Below, piece after piece: positions 1-8,921 of a DNA stretch of 64,000 bases. Within the stretch, counting starts at the first letter, position 1; every line of letters begins with the position of its first letter. Source of the DNA: Treponema sp. UBA4377. GTDB lineage: Bacteria > Spirochaetota > Spirochaetia > Treponematales > Treponemataceae. Made by a program: the position numbers and the translations under genes. The notes beneath the pieces were generated by a model. The model was not told the DNA's origin. It ran no database searches and saw only the letters and a list, made by a program, of their open reading frames with translations. Where the stretch lies: positions 27,864 through 91,863 of the forward strand of contig DGRX01000020.1 of assembly GCA_002391235.1 (NCBI GenBank), in the 5' to 3' direction.

Positions 1-1
1 A

Positions 2-47
2 AGGAACGAGTCAAGGCTTTAAGCGCAGCGTGCCTTGACTCGTTCCT
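2..47. repeat. REP-like inverted repeat, copy A
   Basis: A perfect 16-bp inverted repeat has arms at 2-17 and 32-47, built on GTCAAGGC/GCCTTGAC with a 14-nt loop. Read on the minus strand, the inner sequence GTCAAGGCACGCTGCGCT is identical to the copy near 61853. The element overlaps the last bases of the leftward permease gene and could also act as its terminator. The window edge hides what follows. Confidence 0.7.
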
Positions 48-852
48 ACGCTCCCGCGCTGCCATAATGCTTTAGCCCATATTTCCAAAAGGCGCAAGAC
101 GCTGTTCCGAAAAACAAGGCCACAAGCGGAGCGGCAAAGCGCAAGGCCGGGAAGGGGACGTCCTTTCCCAAAAGCAGCGCGACCGGGTAAAAGCCCGTGA
201 AGGCGTAGGGAACGGCAAAGGTCAAAAGCGTTTGCATTTGCTTGGAATAAATTCCAAGCGGGTAGTCGGTGTAGTTTTTAAGGCCGTAATTGTTGTCTGT
301 CAAAAGCGTAACGATTTCATCTCCCTTTATCGCCCAAAAGCTTATCGTTCCCGTAAAAATCGTTATCGCGCTGAATATCACAAAGGCGCTGATCATGTTC
401 AGCGCAAAAAAGGCAAGGTTCCCCGCGCTCCAAATAATGTTAAGGCGGCCCATGCTTCTAAGCCAAAAGAAAACGGCAAAGCCAAGTCGCGGAAGAAAGG
501 TGTACTCAAACTGCTGCAAGACCAAGTACAAAAGCGGATTGATTGGCCGCGTCAAATACAAGTCAAACTTTCCCGTGCGGACAAGCTCTCCCATTTCCCT
601 CATCGGCTTCCAAAAGAAAAAGCAGCTTAGGCTGTAGGTAAGCCAGCTGGTCGTGAACATGAACAAAACTTCGTCGGCGCTCCAACCCGCGATTCCGTCA
701 AAGTTCCTAAAGATTACCATAAAGCCCGCGAAGTACACGCCGATCAAAATTATGTTGGCCGCCATCTCGAACAAGAGCGCGCAATGGTAGGCCATCTTTG
801 ACTTTACGTATATCGCGACAAAATGCCGGTACATGTTAAACAATCTCATCAC
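46..852 (-). CDS. ABC-2 type permease (DUF990-like), second subunit
   Basis: This 268-residue integral membrane protein has about six hydrophobic segments and no ATPase motifs. Its pattern, with an N-terminal RxFxxxYVKSKMAY-type amphipathic stretch followed by paired helices and a conserved TRPINP turn near residue 100, fits the DUF990/ABC-2 membrane family. It is the last gene of a three-gene minus-strand operon (ATPase, permease, permease), and the two unlike permeases probably form a heterodimer with the ATPase at 1698-2492. An AGGAGG ribosome site precedes the ATG. The substrate cannot be read from sequence; export of a lipid, peptide or drug is typical for the family. Confidence 0.8.
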   Translation of the reverse strand: MMRLFNMYRHFVAIYVKSKMAYHCALLFEMAANIILIGVYFAGFMVIFRNFDGIAGWSADEVLFMFTTSWLTYSLSCFFFWKPMREMGELVRTGKFDLYLTRPINPLLYLVLQQFEYTFLPRLGFAVFFWLRSMGRLNIIWSAGNLAFFALNMISAFVIFSAITIFTGTISFWAIKGDEIVTLLTDNNYGLKNYTDYPLGIYSKQMQTLLTFAVPYAFTGFYPVALLLGKDVPFPALRFAAPLVALFFGTASCAFWKYGLKHYGSAGA

Positions 853-871
853 TTCCTCCTTTAATGCCTCG

Positions 872-920
872 CAAGTTTCCGCAGGAAACTTGACATGTTA
901 AAAGACGCTTGCGGCTTTTA
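872..920. promoter_or_regulatory. Two intercistronic hairpins between the ABC permease genes
   Basis: In the 70-nt gap between the two permease genes there are two inverted repeats: CAAGTTTCC/GGAAACTTG (872-880 and 884-892, 3-nt loop) and GTTAAAAG/CTTTTAAC (about 896-919). They could stabilise the upstream message or reduce expression of the last gene. Function is inferred only. Confidence 0.5.
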
Positions 921-922
921 AC

Positions 923-1714
923 TTATCCTCCTTGGACGACAAGCTTTTTTCTTCCGACCGCCCATGTTATTTTTACAAGGCCGAACAAAATCAAAAGCCA
1001 TAAAATTTGGACGGCCAGCTTCGCTAAAATCGTCCGCTCGTCCATCGGGCTTGTTATTATCGTAACGGGAATTTCGTACATCGCGCGGAAGGGCAAAAAG
1101 GCGTTCAGCGCTTTTAGAAAGTCCGGGAACATCGCGCAGGGAATCCAAGAGCCTGACAGCAATTTGTAAAAGGCGCCCATCAGCATGTTGAGCGGCCAAG
1201 TGACGATTAGCCAAAAGGCCATCAAGCCGATGACAAGCGAATACAAAAATTGTATCGCGTAAGAAAGCAAGACCGACGCGGTTGCAAATGGAAGATGCCG
1301 CGCGCAAACAAGCGGCATCTTAAAAAACAAGGCGGCCGCGACAGCAAGCGGAAGGCAGCAAGACAAAAGCCGGACAGCGCTTGTTCCGACATGCTTTGAA
1401 AAAACGAGGCCGCAAAAGTTTATCGGCCTTATAAGCTGGACCGCGATGTTCCCCGTGTGGATTTGCTCGTTTATCCACAAAATCGCGTCGCATTCCATAA
1501 AGCTTGATATGACTGTCGCCACAATCACGTAGCGCAAGGTTCCTTCCTTTGTCATCGCAAGCGGAATTTTTGCCTGCGACATAAAGAGCGCGGACCACAA
1601 GCAATACTGCATGTAAAGGTAGACGGCCTTTGACAAAAGGCCCGCCCATAGCGAGCTTTTGTAAGCGACGCGCTCTTTTATTCCAATGATAACGTAATCA
1701 AGATACTTGCGCAT
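923..1714 (-). CDS. ABC-2 type permease (DUF990-like), first subunit
   Basis: This 263-residue membrane protein has about six hydrophobic helices and belongs to the same DUF990-like family as the next gene, sharing the QLIRPINF turn near residue 95 where the neighbour has TRPINP. It begins 17 bp inside the 3' end of the ATPase gene, with AGGAGA just before its ATG, so the two are probably translationally coupled. It is predicted to sit in the inner membrane as one half of a heterodimeric exporter. The substrate is unknown. Confidence 0.8.
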   Translation of the reverse strand: MRKYLDYVIIGIKERVAYKSSLWAGLLSKAVYLYMQYCLWSALFMSQAKIPLAMTKEGTLRYVIVATVISSFMECDAILWINEQIHTGNIAVQLIRPINFCGLVFSKHVGTSAVRLLSCCLPLAVAAALFFKMPLVCARHLPFATASVLLSYAIQFLYSLVIGLMAFWLIVTWPLNMLMGAFYKLLSGSWIPCAMFPDFLKALNAFLPFRAMYEIPVTIITSPMDERTILAKLAVQILWLLILFGLVKITWAVGRKKLVVQGG

Positions 1715-2492
1715 TGTCTTCTCCTAACAGTACCGCTGTTCGCGCCGCTATTCCGTTTAAATATATTTTCTTGATGATTTCCTCAAGGTCGGTCATCTTG
1801 TAAAGCGCCTTTAGCTCGGACAAGCTTCCGTCGTAAAGCAAAAGGCCCTTGTCGATGACCATCATTTTTTCGCAGAGCGTCTCGATGTCCGAAACGTCGT
1901 GGGTTGTCAAGATGACGGTGGTCTTCCGCTCCTTGTTGACCTGCAAAATAAAGTTCCTGATTCGCTCCTTGGAAAGAACGTCGATTCCGATTGTCGGCTC
2001 GTCCAGGAACAAAATTTCAGGATTGTGGAGGAGCGAGGCGGCAAGGTCGGCCTTCATTCTTTGGCCAAGGCTCAAAAGACGCGGCGGCTGCGCGATGAAG
2101 TCGTTTAGGCCAAGAATGTCTACGAACATTTCCATGTTGCGCTTGTAGTCCGCGTCGGAAACTCCGTACATGTCCTTAAAGAGCTTCAGCGTGTCCAATA
2201 CCGGAATGTCCCAGCACAAAACGCTTTTTTGGCCAAAGACCGTTCCGATTTTTAGCATTATCTTTTTGCGGTCCTTGGGGTAGGAAAGTCCGTTGATGGA
2301 AACTGAGCCGCCGTCGGGCGTGAGGATTCCGGTGAGCATTTTTATAGTGGTGGACTTTCCCGCGCCGTTGGGGCCGATAAAGGCCGTGATTTGGCCGTCA
2401 GGAATTTCAAACGAAACCTTGTCCACGGCGGTCTTGAATGCCTTTCCCTTTAGCCTGTAAATCTTTGTCAAATCGCTTGCGATTACGCTCAT
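1698..2492 (-). CDS. ABC transporter ATP-binding protein (NatA/DrrA-like)
   Basis: This 264-residue ATPase subunit energises the two permeases downstream. Walker A is GPNGAGKST at residues 40-48, the signature loop reads LSLGQR, Walker B is ILFLDEPTIGID, and the switch histidine lies in LTTHD. An upstream in-frame ATG at 2681 exists, but the start at 2492 is chosen because GGAGG sits 10 nt before it and the extra 63 residues match no family. The extended start would also overlap the divergent LysR gene. It is the first gene of the operon, so the divergent regulator at 2667 is the obvious candidate controller. Confidence 0.9.
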   Translation of the reverse strand: MSVIASDLTKIYRLKGKAFKTAVDKVSFEIPDGQITAFIGPNGAGKSTTIKMLTGILTPDGGSVSINGLSYPKDRKKIMLKIGTVFGQKSVLCWDIPVLDTLKLFKDMYGVSDADYKRNMEMFVDILGLNDFIAQPPRLLSLGQRMKADLAASLLHNPEILFLDEPTIGIDVLSKERIRNFILQVNKERKTTVILTTHDVSDIETLCEKMMVIDKGLLLYDGSLSELKALYKMTDLEEIIKKIYLNGIAARTAVLLGEDNAQVS

Positions 2493-2554
2493 TTTGCTTG
2501 AACCTCCGTCGCTTTTTCTGTATAATAGCGAAAAATTAACTATTGGTAAAATGA

Positions 2555-2574
2555 ATTGTTTAGATAATAACAAT
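2555..2574. promoter_or_regulatory. Candidate LysR operator
   Basis: The palindrome ATTGTT-N8-AACAAT lies midway in the 174-bp gap between the ABC operon and the LysR gene, immediately upstream of a TATAAT (2582-2587) directed toward lysR. Its size and dyad symmetry fit LysR-family sites (T-N11-A type). It may serve both divergent transcripts. Confidence 0.5.
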
Positions 2575-2666
2575 CGAAATTTATAATGATAGCGCGAGAC
2601 CATAAAACGCGCTAAAACAGGAGCGGCCCTTTTGGGCTTGCAAGGCTTTTGGAGCGAGGAGGCGGA

Positions 2667-3545
2667 ATGAACATCTTTCAACTTGAAACCTTTCTAAAAA
2701 TCGCGGAGACAAAAAACTTTACGACGGCTGGAAACATCTTGGGCTACGCGCAGTCAACGGTGACGGCGCAAATAAAGGGCCTTGAAGACGAGCTGGGCTG
2801 CCTTTTGTTCGAGCGGCTTGGAAAGTCCATCGTCCTTACGCCTGAAGGCCAAAAGCTTTGCGGCTACGCCGAAAAAATGCTTCAGCTAAAGCGCGAGATT
2901 TTTTTGGAAGTTCCGCCGTCAAAGGAGCCTTCCGGCGTCATAAAGCTTGGCGTCTCCGAATCCTTGTGCTACGACTTGCTTCCAAAAATTCTTTTAAAGT
3001 ACCGCAAAAAGTACCCCAAGGTTGACATACAAATTTCGTTCATAAACCACGACACTTTTCCGCAAATGCTAAAAAACGGCGCCTTGGACTTGGCTTGGAC
3101 GCTGAACCCGCTTGTCCAAGAAGAAGGCCTTTTGCTTTTGCAAAAAAAGCGCGAGGGGCTGGCCTTTTTCGCAAGTCCCAAGCACCCTTTGGCGCAAAAA
3201 AAATCGATATGCGAAGCGGACTTAAAAAACGTTCCCCTTTTGCTGACCGGCCACAACTGCAACTTTAGGCATATGCTTTTGGAATACCTAAAGCGCGCCG
3301 GAATCACGCCCCGCGTGGCGCTAGAAACCTCCAGCAAGGAAGTGCTAAAGCAGTTTGCGATAAACCAGCTTGGCGTTGCCTTTATGCCAGAGATGGCAGC
3401 AAGAGCCGAGCTAAAGGCCGGAAAGCTAAAGCGCCTTTTGTGGAAGGGCCAGGACTTTGAGGTTTATTCCCAGCTTGTTGTCTGCAAGGACAAGCGCATC
3501 GCCGCTCCGATTGAAGCCTTTGAAAAAATGCTGGTGGAGGAATGA
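2667..3545 (+). CDS. LysR-family transcriptional regulator
   Basis: This 292-residue protein has an N-terminal winged helix (residues 1-60, FLKIAETKNFTTAG then AQSTVTAQIKGLEDELG) and a C-terminal periplasmic-binding-like effector domain starting about residue 88. The ATG at 2667 is preferred over one 18 nt upstream because GAGGAGG lies just before it and the family typically begins M-x-x-x-x-L-x-x-F. It is divergent from an ABC-2 exporter operon and probably regulates it and itself. The effector ligand is unknown. Confidence 0.9.
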   Translation: MNIFQLETFLKIAETKNFTTAGNILGYAQSTVTAQIKGLEDELGCLLFERLGKSIVLTPEGQKLCGYAEKMLQLKREIFLEVPPSKEPSGVIKLGVSESLCYDLLPKILLKYRKKYPKVDIQISFINHDTFPQMLKNGALDLAWTLNPLVQEEGLLLLQKKREGLAFFASPKHPLAQKKSICEADLKNVPLLLTGHNCNFRHMLLEYLKRAGITPRVALETSSKEVLKQFAINQLGVAFMPEMAARAELKAGKLKRLLWKGQDFEVYSQLVVCKDKRIAAPIEAFEKMLVEE

Positions 3546-3578
3546 CAGTCCGCGCGATCGAATGATGCGCAAAAAAGC

Positions 3579-3607
3579 GTGACAAATTCTGAAACTCGCG
3601 CTATAAT
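3579..3607 (+). promoter_or_regulatory. Promoter of the short-chain dehydrogenase gene
   Basis: GTGACA (3579-3584), 17 bp, TATAAT (3602-3607). The predicted start is near 3614, giving a conventional leader of about 39 nt. Confidence 0.65.
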
Positions 3608-3652
3608 GATAAAATAATTCTTATATCTAAAAAAGTGATGGGGGATATTGGA

Positions 3653-4435
3653 ATGAGCGCAAGCGCAAAGAGCGTCGCGATTGTTACAGGAGCGGCCGGC
3701 GGACTTGGAAAAGAGTTTGTCCGCCAAGTCATAGGCGACGTAGACGAGCTTTGGGCGGTTGGCCGGAACGTCGAAAAGCTTGAAGGCTTAAAGGCAAGCT
3801 TCGGCGCCAAAATCGTTCCGCTTAAAATGGACTTGTCCGACATAAAATCCTTTTCAAAACTTAGCGACAAATTAAAGGCGGAAGAAAAAAAGTCCGCGAT
3901 TCAAGTCCGCTGGCTTATAAACAACGCCGGCTCTGGCCGCTTTGGTCTTTCCAAAGATTTTTCCGTCCAAGAAATTTCTGACAGCGTGACAAGCCATTGC
4001 GCCGCCGTCGCCTCTCTCTGCAACATTTGCATTCCCTACATGAAGGCCGGCGACCATATAGTGAACGTCGCCTCGCAATCAGCCTTTAGCCCCTTGCCAT
4101 ACATAAACCTTTACGCGGCCACAAAAGCCTTTGTTTACAGCTACACCCGCGCGCTTCGCGAAGAACTCCGCGAGTCGGGAATCGTAGTCACCGCCGTTTG
4201 CCCGGGATGGATTCAAACCGCGCTTTTGCCAGAAACTTTGAACGGCCGCAAGGTAAAGTTTCCGCTGATAGTAACCGCCGACAAGGTCGCCGCAAAAGCC
4301 ATCAAAGACGCGCGGCGGGGAAAGGCCGTTTCGATTTATCGCTTTGCCGTCCGCGTCGTTGCCTGGCTCCAGCGCCACCTTCCCAACAGCCTGTCGGTAA
4401 AAATTTGGACCGGTTCGGTCAAAAAATACTTGTAA
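3653..4435 (+). CDS. Short-chain dehydrogenase/reductase (SDR)
   Basis: This 260-residue NAD(P)-dependent oxidoreductase is of the classical SDR type. The cofactor motif TGAAGGLG lies near residue 13, NNAG near 87, the catalytic Ser in VASQSAF, and YAATK supplies Tyr and Lys. PGWIQT follows the active site as in the family. Start 3653 is chosen because GGGG is about 9 nt upstream; GTG 3635 and ATG 3638 also exist. It is monocistronic with its own promoter. The substrate is unknown; the family acts on sugars, steroids, fatty acyl groups and more. Confidence 0.88.
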   Translation: MSASAKSVAIVTGAAGGLGKEFVRQVIGDVDELWAVGRNVEKLEGLKASFGAKIVPLKMDLSDIKSFSKLSDKLKAEEKKSAIQVRWLINNAGSGRFGLSKDFSVQEISDSVTSHCAAVASLCNICIPYMKAGDHIVNVASQSAFSPLPYINLYAATKAFVYSYTRALREELRESGIVVTAVCPGWIQTALLPETLNGRKVKFPLIVTADKVAAKAIKDARRGKAVSIYRFAVRVVAWLQRHLPNSLSVKIWTGSVKKYL

Positions 4436-4440
4436 GAAAA

Positions 4441-4764
4441 CTAGCTGTTAAACTCTTTGTGAATAGTTTTTGTGATGGCTGAAATTAATTTGGACTCAAG
4501 AATATGTTTTGAGAATTCGCTTGTGTCTGAACGTTTCTTTAAGTTGTTTGGCTCGAACAAAACTTTGTATTCAACCCCAAGGGCTGCCGCCAATTTTTCC
4601 ACAATATCCAATGACGGAGTGCGCTTTCCAACCTCGATTTGAGTGATGTATGGAGCTGACACTCCTGTTTTCTCTGCTAAAAATTCCTGGCTCCAACCAA
4701 GGCTCTTGCGAAGTTTTTTGATATTTTCCCTTATGACAGTCTCTATAGGAATTTCATTCATCAT
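4441..4764 (-). CDS. XRE/Cro-C1 family transcriptional regulator (island regulator)
   Basis: This 107-residue protein has an HTH_3 domain at about residues 13-68 (LRKSLGWSQEFLAEKTGV, then APYITQIEVGKR) and a basic helical tail. It is transcribed away from the zinc-ribbon membrane gene at 4871 and ends 5 bp from the dehydrogenase stop. The 13-bp palindrome TAACT-AAA-AGTTA lies just before its start, and several dyads fill the shared intergenic space, suggesting autoregulation and control of the divergent operon. Base composition is clearly more AT-rich than the gene to its left, marking the edge of the accessory island. Confidence 0.85.
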   Translation of the reverse strand: MMNEIPIETVIRENIKKLRKSLGWSQEFLAEKTGVSAPYITQIEVGKRTPSLDIVEKLAAALGVEYKVLFEPNNLKKRSDTSEFSKHILESKLISAITKTIHKEFNS

Positions 4765-4774
4765 AATAAAAATA

Positions 4775-4787
4775 TAACTAAAAGTTA
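4775..4787. promoter_or_regulatory. Candidate Cro/C1 operator
   Basis: Perfect dyad TAACT-AAA-AGTTA, 10 bp from the XRE start codon and next to the -35 of the divergent operon. Further dyads are nearby: ATAGCTAT at 4828-4835 and TGACTATA/TATAGTCA at 4792-4799 and 4837-4844. Confidence 0.5.
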
Positions 4788-4790
4788 CTA

Positions 4791-4819
4791 TTGACTATAA
4801 GCGGAGCGTTAGTTAGAAT
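4791..4819 (+). promoter_or_regulatory. Promoter of the zinc-ribbon island operon
   Basis: TTGACT (4791-4796), 17 bp, TAGAAT (4814-4819). The start near 4826 gives a 45-nt leader that includes an AGAGGTGA ribosome site. The inverted repeats TGACTATA and TATAGTCA bracket this promoter, so a repressor bound there would block it. Confidence 0.65.
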
Positions 4820-4870
4820 AATAGCAAATAGCTATGTATAGTCATTGCGTTTTGTTATGAATAGAGGTGA

Positions 4871-6496
4871 ATGAAAGTGGATGTATTAGGGGAAATCTTA
4901 AACACATTGTGGCAAATATTGAAATTATTTGGCGCTTCGAGCAAAGAAATCGCAATAATTACTGGTCTGGGAACGCTTATTGGTTTTTGTGCTGGCATTG
5001 TGTTGACAATAATTTTGAAGCTTTCGTATTTAAATAGGGTTCCTAAAAAAGTAAAAAAATGCTTTGGCGTTTTTGCGGGAATTTTCATAATATTGGGAGG
5101 CATAGCGTTAGGGGGTGTTTTTGGATTTAGGACAGGGGTTAATTACGCTGCGCGTTCTTTTGTGTTCGGAACAGAAAACCTTGTCTATGAAAAAATAACC
5201 AGGGCAACAGGCATAGACCTCTGGGCAACTTTGGACGAGAATTTTGGAATTACAAAGATTGAAATTGAGTTGGAAAATGAAATTCTAGAATTGAAAGAAA
5301 ATATTTCAAAGAACATTATGGAAAATTATGGTGATATTTATAAGTCGGTTGCCGACGCGCTAAATACGATACAACCTTTTTATAATGTTTTTGTTGAAAT
5401 TTACAACGACTATGGCTGGTTGTTGGATAAGGTTGTCGGACTTGATGAAATACGACAAAAGCCTGTCGTGGCGTCCTCAATTAATTTATACAACAAAATC
5501 TATTTGGCCGTTCAACAAAGCTATGGAAATCAAGACAGTGTTACGCAAGATGTTGATTTTTTGGAATGCTTGGGCGATATAAAAGAAGATGTCGAGTATT
5601 TGAAAAATTATCGCATAGGCGAAGAAATTCATGGATTTGTTGAAAGCTTTGTTTTGTTGTTGCAAAAATATATAAACACATTTATTGATCCAATCGTTTT
5701 TCAAGTCCTTACCGTTTCGATTGTTCTAATTATGCTTTTTCTCTTGCCCATCCTCATCCGCCAAAGTCGAATGGGGATGCTCGCGCTTTCTGTTGCGTCC
5801 GCGCTTATTTGGGCATGGGTCGCATATGAAATTTGGTATGTATTGGCAATTTTCATCGCCCTTGCCGTAATTCCAGCTTTAATCGCAAAGAAAAAAGGCC
5901 GCAGGTGTTGGGCTTGGTATTTCTATGGAATTTGGTTGTGGCTCGTGGCTTTCATTCATTCTTTGTGCATAAAGCAACTCAAGGTTAAAGATGCGGAGAT
6001 TTCAAACGGCGCTGCGGAAACTGTGCCGCAACTTGAAGGTAAAGAAGAAAAAAAGGAGGAAAAACAGATGGCTGGCGAGCGTTATCAATGTTCAAAGTGC
6101 GGGGAGCAAGCCGCGATACAAAATGGCTTTGACTGTCCATATGGCGGAAAACATACGTGGGACGTTATACGTCCCGTAATTGTAAAAAACAGAGTTGTAA
6201 ACAACAAATTTTTATGGCAATGCAATATATGCGGCATGAATCCAACGGGCTTTGTCAACAACGCCCCGCGTCAAGAGTCTTGCTCCTCGCACCCGCATCC
6301 CCAAAAGGGGAATTCGAACTTAAACCATATTTGGGTTTTTATAGGTTGTCCTTCAGAAAAGAAAACAGATTGGCGGTGCAGGCATTGCTTAAAACCGCCT
6401 TTTGCCATGAACCTTTCAGGACCTCAAATAGGAACGCCTGCAAAAAGAGACAATTGCCCGGCCACAAAAAAGCGATGTGTTTGGGAAAAAATATAG
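4871..6496 (+). CDS. Polytopic membrane protein with three C-terminal zinc-ribbon-like units
   Basis: This 541-residue protein is of unrecognised family. Two hydrophobic helices lie near residues 20-75, then a helical, presumably extracytoplasmic stretch (about 80-275), then about four more hydrophobic segments (about 278-370). The soluble tail (about 395-541) holds three similar units, each aromatic-x-C-x-x-C ... C ... (H or C)-x-W: YQCSKCG ending HTW, WQCNICG ending HIW, and WRCRHC ending CVW. The same unit recurs in the small exported protein at 8922. First gene of an operon of three, with its own promoter and likely XRE control. No enzyme motif is visible; a sensor or scaffold role in an accessory or defence system is only a guess. 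Confidence 0.75.
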   Translation: MKVDVLGEILNTLWQILKLFGASSKEIAIITGLGTLIGFCAGIVLTIILKLSYLNRVPKKVKKCFGVFAGIFIILGGIALGGVFGFRTGVNYAARSFVFGTENLVYEKITRATGIDLWATLDENFGITKIEIELENEILELKENISKNIMENYGDIYKSVADALNTIQPFYNVFVEIYNDYGWLLDKVVGLDEIRQKPVVASSINLYNKIYLAVQQSYGNQDSVTQDVDFLECLGDIKEDVEYLKNYRIGEEIHGFVESFVLLLQKYINTFIDPIVFQVLTVSIVLIMLFLLPILIRQSRMGMLALSVASALIWAWVAYEIWYVLAIFIALAVIPALIAKKKGRRCWAWYFYGIWLWLVAFIHSLCIKQLKVKDAEISNGAAETVPQLEGKEEKKEEKQMAGERYQCSKCGEQAAIQNGFDCPYGGKHTWDVIRPVIVKNRVVNNKFLWQCNICGMNPTGFVNNAPRQESCSSHPHPQKGNSNLNHIWVFIGCPSEKKTDWRCRHCLKPPFAMNLSGPQIGTPAKRDNCPATKKRCVWEKI

Positions 6497-6511
6497 CAAG
6501 GAGTGAAAATT

Positions 6512-8920
6512 ATGGAGTTAACACAAAAACAAGCGTTGTTTATGATGAACTACGCTCAGTATGCGACTTACAAGGTCAGAACTTACAACAATATCGCTGT
6601 CCTTGAAGATGAGTACAAAAATCTTAAGGACAATATGAACCTTGAAATTATCAAGGACGAAAGCAGTGTCCACACTATTAACCGCCTTATGAATTTAATC
6701 CATGAGGAACGTAAAAACAACAAGAACCGCGAGCGGTTGCAGGCTTCGTTGGAACGCAAGATGAACCACGCGCTTTATGATTCATTCCAGCAGTTGCCAA
6801 GCGTTTTGGTGGGGACAGGAGTTAATTTTGGAAGTCCGATGGCATTGACAGCTCTTGCAGGACCTATGCTAAATGTTCTTCAGAGCGCTGGCATGATGTA
6901 CATGAATTACAGGAAGTACAAAAACAATCTTTCTGAAGAATATGACGAAAAGATGTGGGAATACCAGCAGCTCACTGAAGACGAATTAAATGATGTTTAT
7001 GAAGAACTGAATACATACACACACCGTCTCATCCAACAGTACGGCATAAGCGATGAGTGGCGACTTAACGAGCACGAGTTGGTAAAGTTGTTTGACTTCT
7101 TGAAGGATGATGACGCAAAACGAAAATTCACAAATCTAAAAAATTTGTCCACAGATCGCTTTTACTCGCATTTTCCTTTGTTCTGGTATCACCTCGCGCA
7201 AGTCGCGCTGGAAATTGGAAAAGAAAAAGATGCGTTGGAGTTTTACGCGCGTTTTGAGGAAGAGAATATTCAAATATTCCGCTATGACACTATTGCTGTT
7301 GACGCTTATAAAGGGAAAATTTCTATTTTACTCAAAGACCAAGAGGCGAATCTTGAAGAGATAAAGGCAAAGTTGAAGTTCATCGAAGCCAATAAGACAT
7401 CTTGGAACGATTATTATTTTTGCGCTTTGGTTTATGCGAATATCGGCGACGCAGAGAGCGCAAGGCGAATTCTTGAGCGAAATATAAATGAACTTGCATC
7501 AGCAGTCGATTCTGATTTGATGGACAAAGATTCCCTTGTGAAAATTTATACCTCAAACTACGAACTTAATGGCGGAAACAAAGTTCCAAAAGAGGATATG
7601 TATTATTCCTATTATCAGTCCGACGCGGCAAAGCGTCCCGCGCGAGCGCCCTACAATACTCTTTACGACGGTTTGGAACTTTCACGCAGCTTGCTGCAAA
7701 AAATCGGAAGCGAAGAAGTTGTGTTGGAATCTATACAAAAGCAATATAAACTAAACACGGCTAGCCTTAATGAATCTTTGTACTTATTTGGAAAGACTTC
7801 GGCAAATGCAGTGGCCATGAATTCAGTTTCAGACATAAAGAAAATAAAAGTGTCCTTGGAAAACATGTCGGATAAAACTTCTTGCGTTTTATGTCAAATT
7901 CCATTGCAATGGATGCTTAGTTCTTCAACCAAATTGTCAGCTGTGTTTAAAGACAAGGCGGGGGAGATTGTTGAATTACCTCTTGAGCTTGATGAAAAAG
8001 CTATGAAAAAATTGAAGGGCAACAAGATTTCTGAATGTTCTTTGATTTATACGACTGGCAATGTGATTACCAACTGGAAAAGGAGCGGGCTCGTCTTTGC
8101 GGAGGTAAAGTTGTGCCATCCGATTTATCCGCTGTCTCTAAGATTTAGCGTTGAAATGACAAAAGCATACAAGGATATGATTGCGGATTCGTTTGAATTT
8201 GGAGGCAAGGAATTCAAGGTTGAAAAGAGCGTCCAAAATGAATCTAGTTTTTCGTTCGGCAGCATTAAACGTACCGTTGTCTCCAGTGTTAATGGAGAGA
8301 GGTTGACTGTGGCTATTGACGAATTGTTGAATAGTCTTGGCGATAAGGCTGAAAATACAACCTCGGAAGATTTATTGAAAATTGTAAAGTTCCATGCCAT
8401 AGGAGCGGCGGCTTCATCCGCCGCTGCGGGGTTGATTCCTGGCGCAGGTGGAACCGCGGCTTCGGCTTGCTTTATAGGATTTGTTTGGGCAATGTATGTG
8501 CGTTTAAGCAAAAAAATAGAGATTCCTTTTGAAAAAAACATACTAAAGGCTTTGGCATCGGCTGTTGTAACAAATCTCATAGGGTACGCAATTACCATCT
8601 TGGTTGCAACTTCGGTTGTTTCCCTCATTCCTGGACTTGGTTCTGTTGCGGCTTCCGCCGTTGACGCTTCTTTGGGCTATGCAGTGGTTTATGTTTCTGG
8701 AATCATTTATATGAATCTTCTTGTAAAATTGGTCAAGGGCAAGAAAAACATAAGCGAGATGTCTGAAAAAGAAATCAAGGAAATGGCAACTGAAACTGCA
8801 AAAGAGGCGGATGTAAAGTCAATGCTTAAAGATGCGCAAAAAGCTTACAAATCTGCCAAAGACGAAAAAATTGAGATTGATGAAAGCGATGCTGCTGAAT
8901 TTGAAGAAGGAGATAAATAA
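6512..8920 (+). CDS. Large helical protein with TPR-like middle and C-terminal IPG-type hydrophobic pair
   Basis: This 802-residue protein is of unknown function. Residues 1-90 are charged and helical, a short Ala/Met-rich hydrophobic stretch follows (about 100-125), and the region about 220-330 has TPR/Sel1-like helical pairs. The C-terminal part has two hydrophobic segments, each containing LIPG-x-G (LIPGAGG and LIPGLGS), which resembles the membrane-associated DUF697/YcjF-type domain often attached to dynamin-like GTPases. No Walker A motif is present, so the GTPase itself is missing. The ATG at 6512 is chosen because AAGGAG ends 8 nt before it; an upstream GTG lies inside that ribosome site. 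The gap to the previous gene is 15 nt, so the two are in one operon. Confidence 0.7.
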   Translation: MELTQKQALFMMNYAQYATYKVRTYNNIAVLEDEYKNLKDNMNLEIIKDESSVHTINRLMNLIHEERKNNKNRERLQASLERKMNHALYDSFQQLPSVLVGTGVNFGSPMALTALAGPMLNVLQSAGMMYMNYRKYKNNLSEEYDEKMWEYQQLTEDELNDVYEELNTYTHRLIQQYGISDEWRLNEHELVKLFDFLKDDDAKRKFTNLKNLSTDRFYSHFPLFWYHLAQVALEIGKEKDALEFYARFEEENIQIFRYDTIAVDAYKGKISILLKDQEANLEEIKAKLKFIEANKTSWNDYYFCALVYANIGDAESARRILERNINELASAVDSDLMDKDSLVKIYTSNYELNGGNKVPKEDMYYSYYQSDAAKRPARAPYNTLYDGLELSRSLLQKIGSEEVVLESIQKQYKLNTASLNESLYLFGKTSANAVAMNSVSDIKKIKVSLENMSDKTSCVLCQIPLQWMLSSSTKLSAVFKDKAGEIVELPLELDEKAMKKLKGNKISECSLIYTTGNVITNWKRSGLVFAEVKLCHPIYPLSLRFSVEMTKAYKDMIADSFEFGGKEFKVEKSVQNESSFSFGSIKRTVVSSVNGERLTVAIDELLNSLGDKAENTTSEDLLKIVKFHAIGAAASSAAAGLIPGAGGTAASACFIGFVWAMYVRLSKKIEIPFEKNILKALASAVVTNLIGYAITILVATSVVSLIPGLGSVAASAVDASLGYAVVYVSGIIYMNLLVKLVKGKKNISEMSEKEIKEMATETAKEADVKSMLKDAQKAYKSAKDEKIEIDESDAAEFEEGDK

Positions 8921-8921
8921 A

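Noticed and set aside
2493..2681. N-terminal extension of the ABC ATPase starting at 2681
   Set aside because: The extra residues match no ABC domain and overlap the LysR start. A good ribosome site lies before the internal ATG at 2492.
6512..8920. Dynamin-like GTPase
   Set aside because: The C-terminal hydrophobic pair is reminiscent of GTPase-associated domains, but there is no GxxxxGK(S/T) or other G motif.
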